Below, piece after piece: positions 4,998-5,352 of a DNA stretch of 5,352 nt. The notes under the pieces are model-generated. The model ran no database searches and was not told where the DNA came from. It saw only the letters and a program-made list of their open reading frames with translations. Positions within the stretch are counted from its first letter, which is position 1. Every line of letters starts with the position of its first letter. This DNA is from Candidatus Muiribacterium halophilum (GTDB taxonomy: Bacteria; Muiribacteriota; Muiribacteriia; Muiribacteriales; Muiribacteriaceae). The translations under genes were made by a program, and so were the position numbers. The stretch lies in contig JALOAD010000107.1 in NCBI GenBank assembly GCA_023228995.1, positions 1-5,352 of the forward strand, written 5' to 3'.

Positions 4998-5237
4998 TTA
5001 CGAAAGTTCAGAAGCACATTTCACTATGTCAATTCCATACTTGTCTCTTACTTTTAGTAATTTTTCATTTAAAGTGGCAAATTTTAAATCCTTTTCGTAG
5101 TCAATTAAACAAAAGGTTTTATGGTTATGGACACCAGCAAAATTAGAAGCACTAATAGCAATATAATGGATTTTATACCCCAAATGGTTATCTAACTTTT
5201 TAATCATAGATTTTGCTAAATCTATTGGATATTTCAC
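4998..5237 (-). CDS. Hypothetical protein, 79 aa, GTG start
   Basis: I do not recognise this protein. It is soluble-looking, with mixed charge and no signal peptide or membrane helix. It begins with a lysine-rich helix (MKYPIDLAKSMIKKLDNHLG), then strands KIHYIAISAS, HKTFCLIDY and LKFATL, then helix LNEKLLKVRDKYGIDIVKCA. This alpha-beta-beta-alpha order would suit a small compact domain. The only start is GTG at 5237; GGTGGAAG about 7-13 bases upstream is a fair ribosome binding site, and the frame upstream meets a stop at 5256-5258. It begins 18 bases after the stop of the preceding gene, so the two probably form an operon. It converges on the ABC-3C ATPase with 53 bp between the stops. The order of genes suggests that it belongs to the flanking genome and not to the conflict cassette. 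Confidence 0.7.
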   Translation of the reverse strand: MKYPIDLAKSMIKKLDNHLGYKIHYIAISASNFAGVHNHKTFCLIDYEKDLKFATLNEKLLKVRDKYGIDIVKCASELS

Positions 5238-5255
5238 TTTATTCTTCCACCCGTT

Positions 5256-5352
5256 TCACTCCCAGCCTTCCACTTTTTTGAGTCTCAAACAAGCATGTAA
5301 AATTGTATCATAAATGAGAGTGAGTGGAAGAATGCTTTTTGCTATTTCATTG
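5256..5352 (-). CDS. C-terminal end of a gene running off the window (partial)
   Basis: On the minus strand the last 31 codons of a reading frame are visible (NEIAKSILPLTLIYD, then TILHACLRLKKVEGWE), ending in TGA at 5258-5256. The codon choice and the amphipathic pattern look like genuine protein. No start is visible because the frame continues beyond 5352. I cannot assign a family from this much sequence. It lies 18 bases upstream of the 79-aa gene, in a different frame, with that gene's ribosome binding site in the gap. Confidence 0.6.
   Translation of the reverse strand, partial: NEIAKSILPLTLIYDTILHACLRLKKVEGWE

Noticed and set aside
5241-5333. Exact 10-bp inverted repeat ATTCTTCCAC / GTGGAAGAAT, 73 bases apart, considered as an attachment site
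   Set aside because: The right arm lies in the coding end of the partial gene and the left arm is the ribosome-binding region of the 79-aa gene. There is no core-site consensus and no extension of the arms.

Overview
The window is very AT-rich and has the look of a host-associated or marine/sediment Campylobacterota genome (the Sulfurimonas, Sulfurovum or Arcobacter type). That placement is an inference. It rests on base composition, clear Shine-Dalgarno sites (which argue against Bacteroidota), and -10 elements preceded by a T-run and G (TTTTTGGTATAAT at 363-350 on the minus strand, TTTTGATACAAT at 1993-2004 on the plus strand), the extended -10 style of epsilonproteobacterial sigma-70 promoters.

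Left flank (1-343, minus strand): two overlapping genes for small membrane proteins of 80 and 32 aa. The 32-aa gene has a near-perfect ribosome binding site. Next comes a gene-poor stretch of about 560 bases (344-906). It holds a roughly 195-bp unit repeated twice in tandem. Each copy carries, on the minus strand, a GGTGTCAGGCACC motif, a second imperfect inverted repeat, an intrinsic-terminator-like hairpin and a -10 box. The right-hand copy abuts the last 31 codons of a destroyed plus-strand gene (738-833), so the repeat lies at an old rearrangement junction.

Centre (907-4944, plus strand): a predicted defence or biological-conflict locus. First is a 343-aa protein with an unrecognised N-terminal region of about 200 aa and a C-terminal TIR domain that keeps the putative NADase glutamate. 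After 93 bp comes a tightly overlapping three-gene set: a SMEK-domain protein with a probable ABC-3C C-terminal domain (337 aa), a 76-aa middle component of the MC6 type, and a 566-aa DUF2326 SMC-like ATPase. These three match the ABC-three-component (ABC-3C) architecture. The cis overlaps (7 nt and 26 nt) point to coupled translation of one complex. The TIR gene could be an added effector of the ABC-3C system or a separate neighbouring defence gene. A possible internal promoter in the 93-bp gap leaves both options open.

Right flank (4998-5352, minus strand): an unrecognised 79-aa protein that starts with GTG, preceded by the 3' end of another gene that runs off the window. These converge on the ABC-3C operon. 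The conflict locus is therefore a plus-strand cassette set between minus-strand genes on both sides, with repeat debris and a gene fragment on its left edge, as expected of an accessory island.
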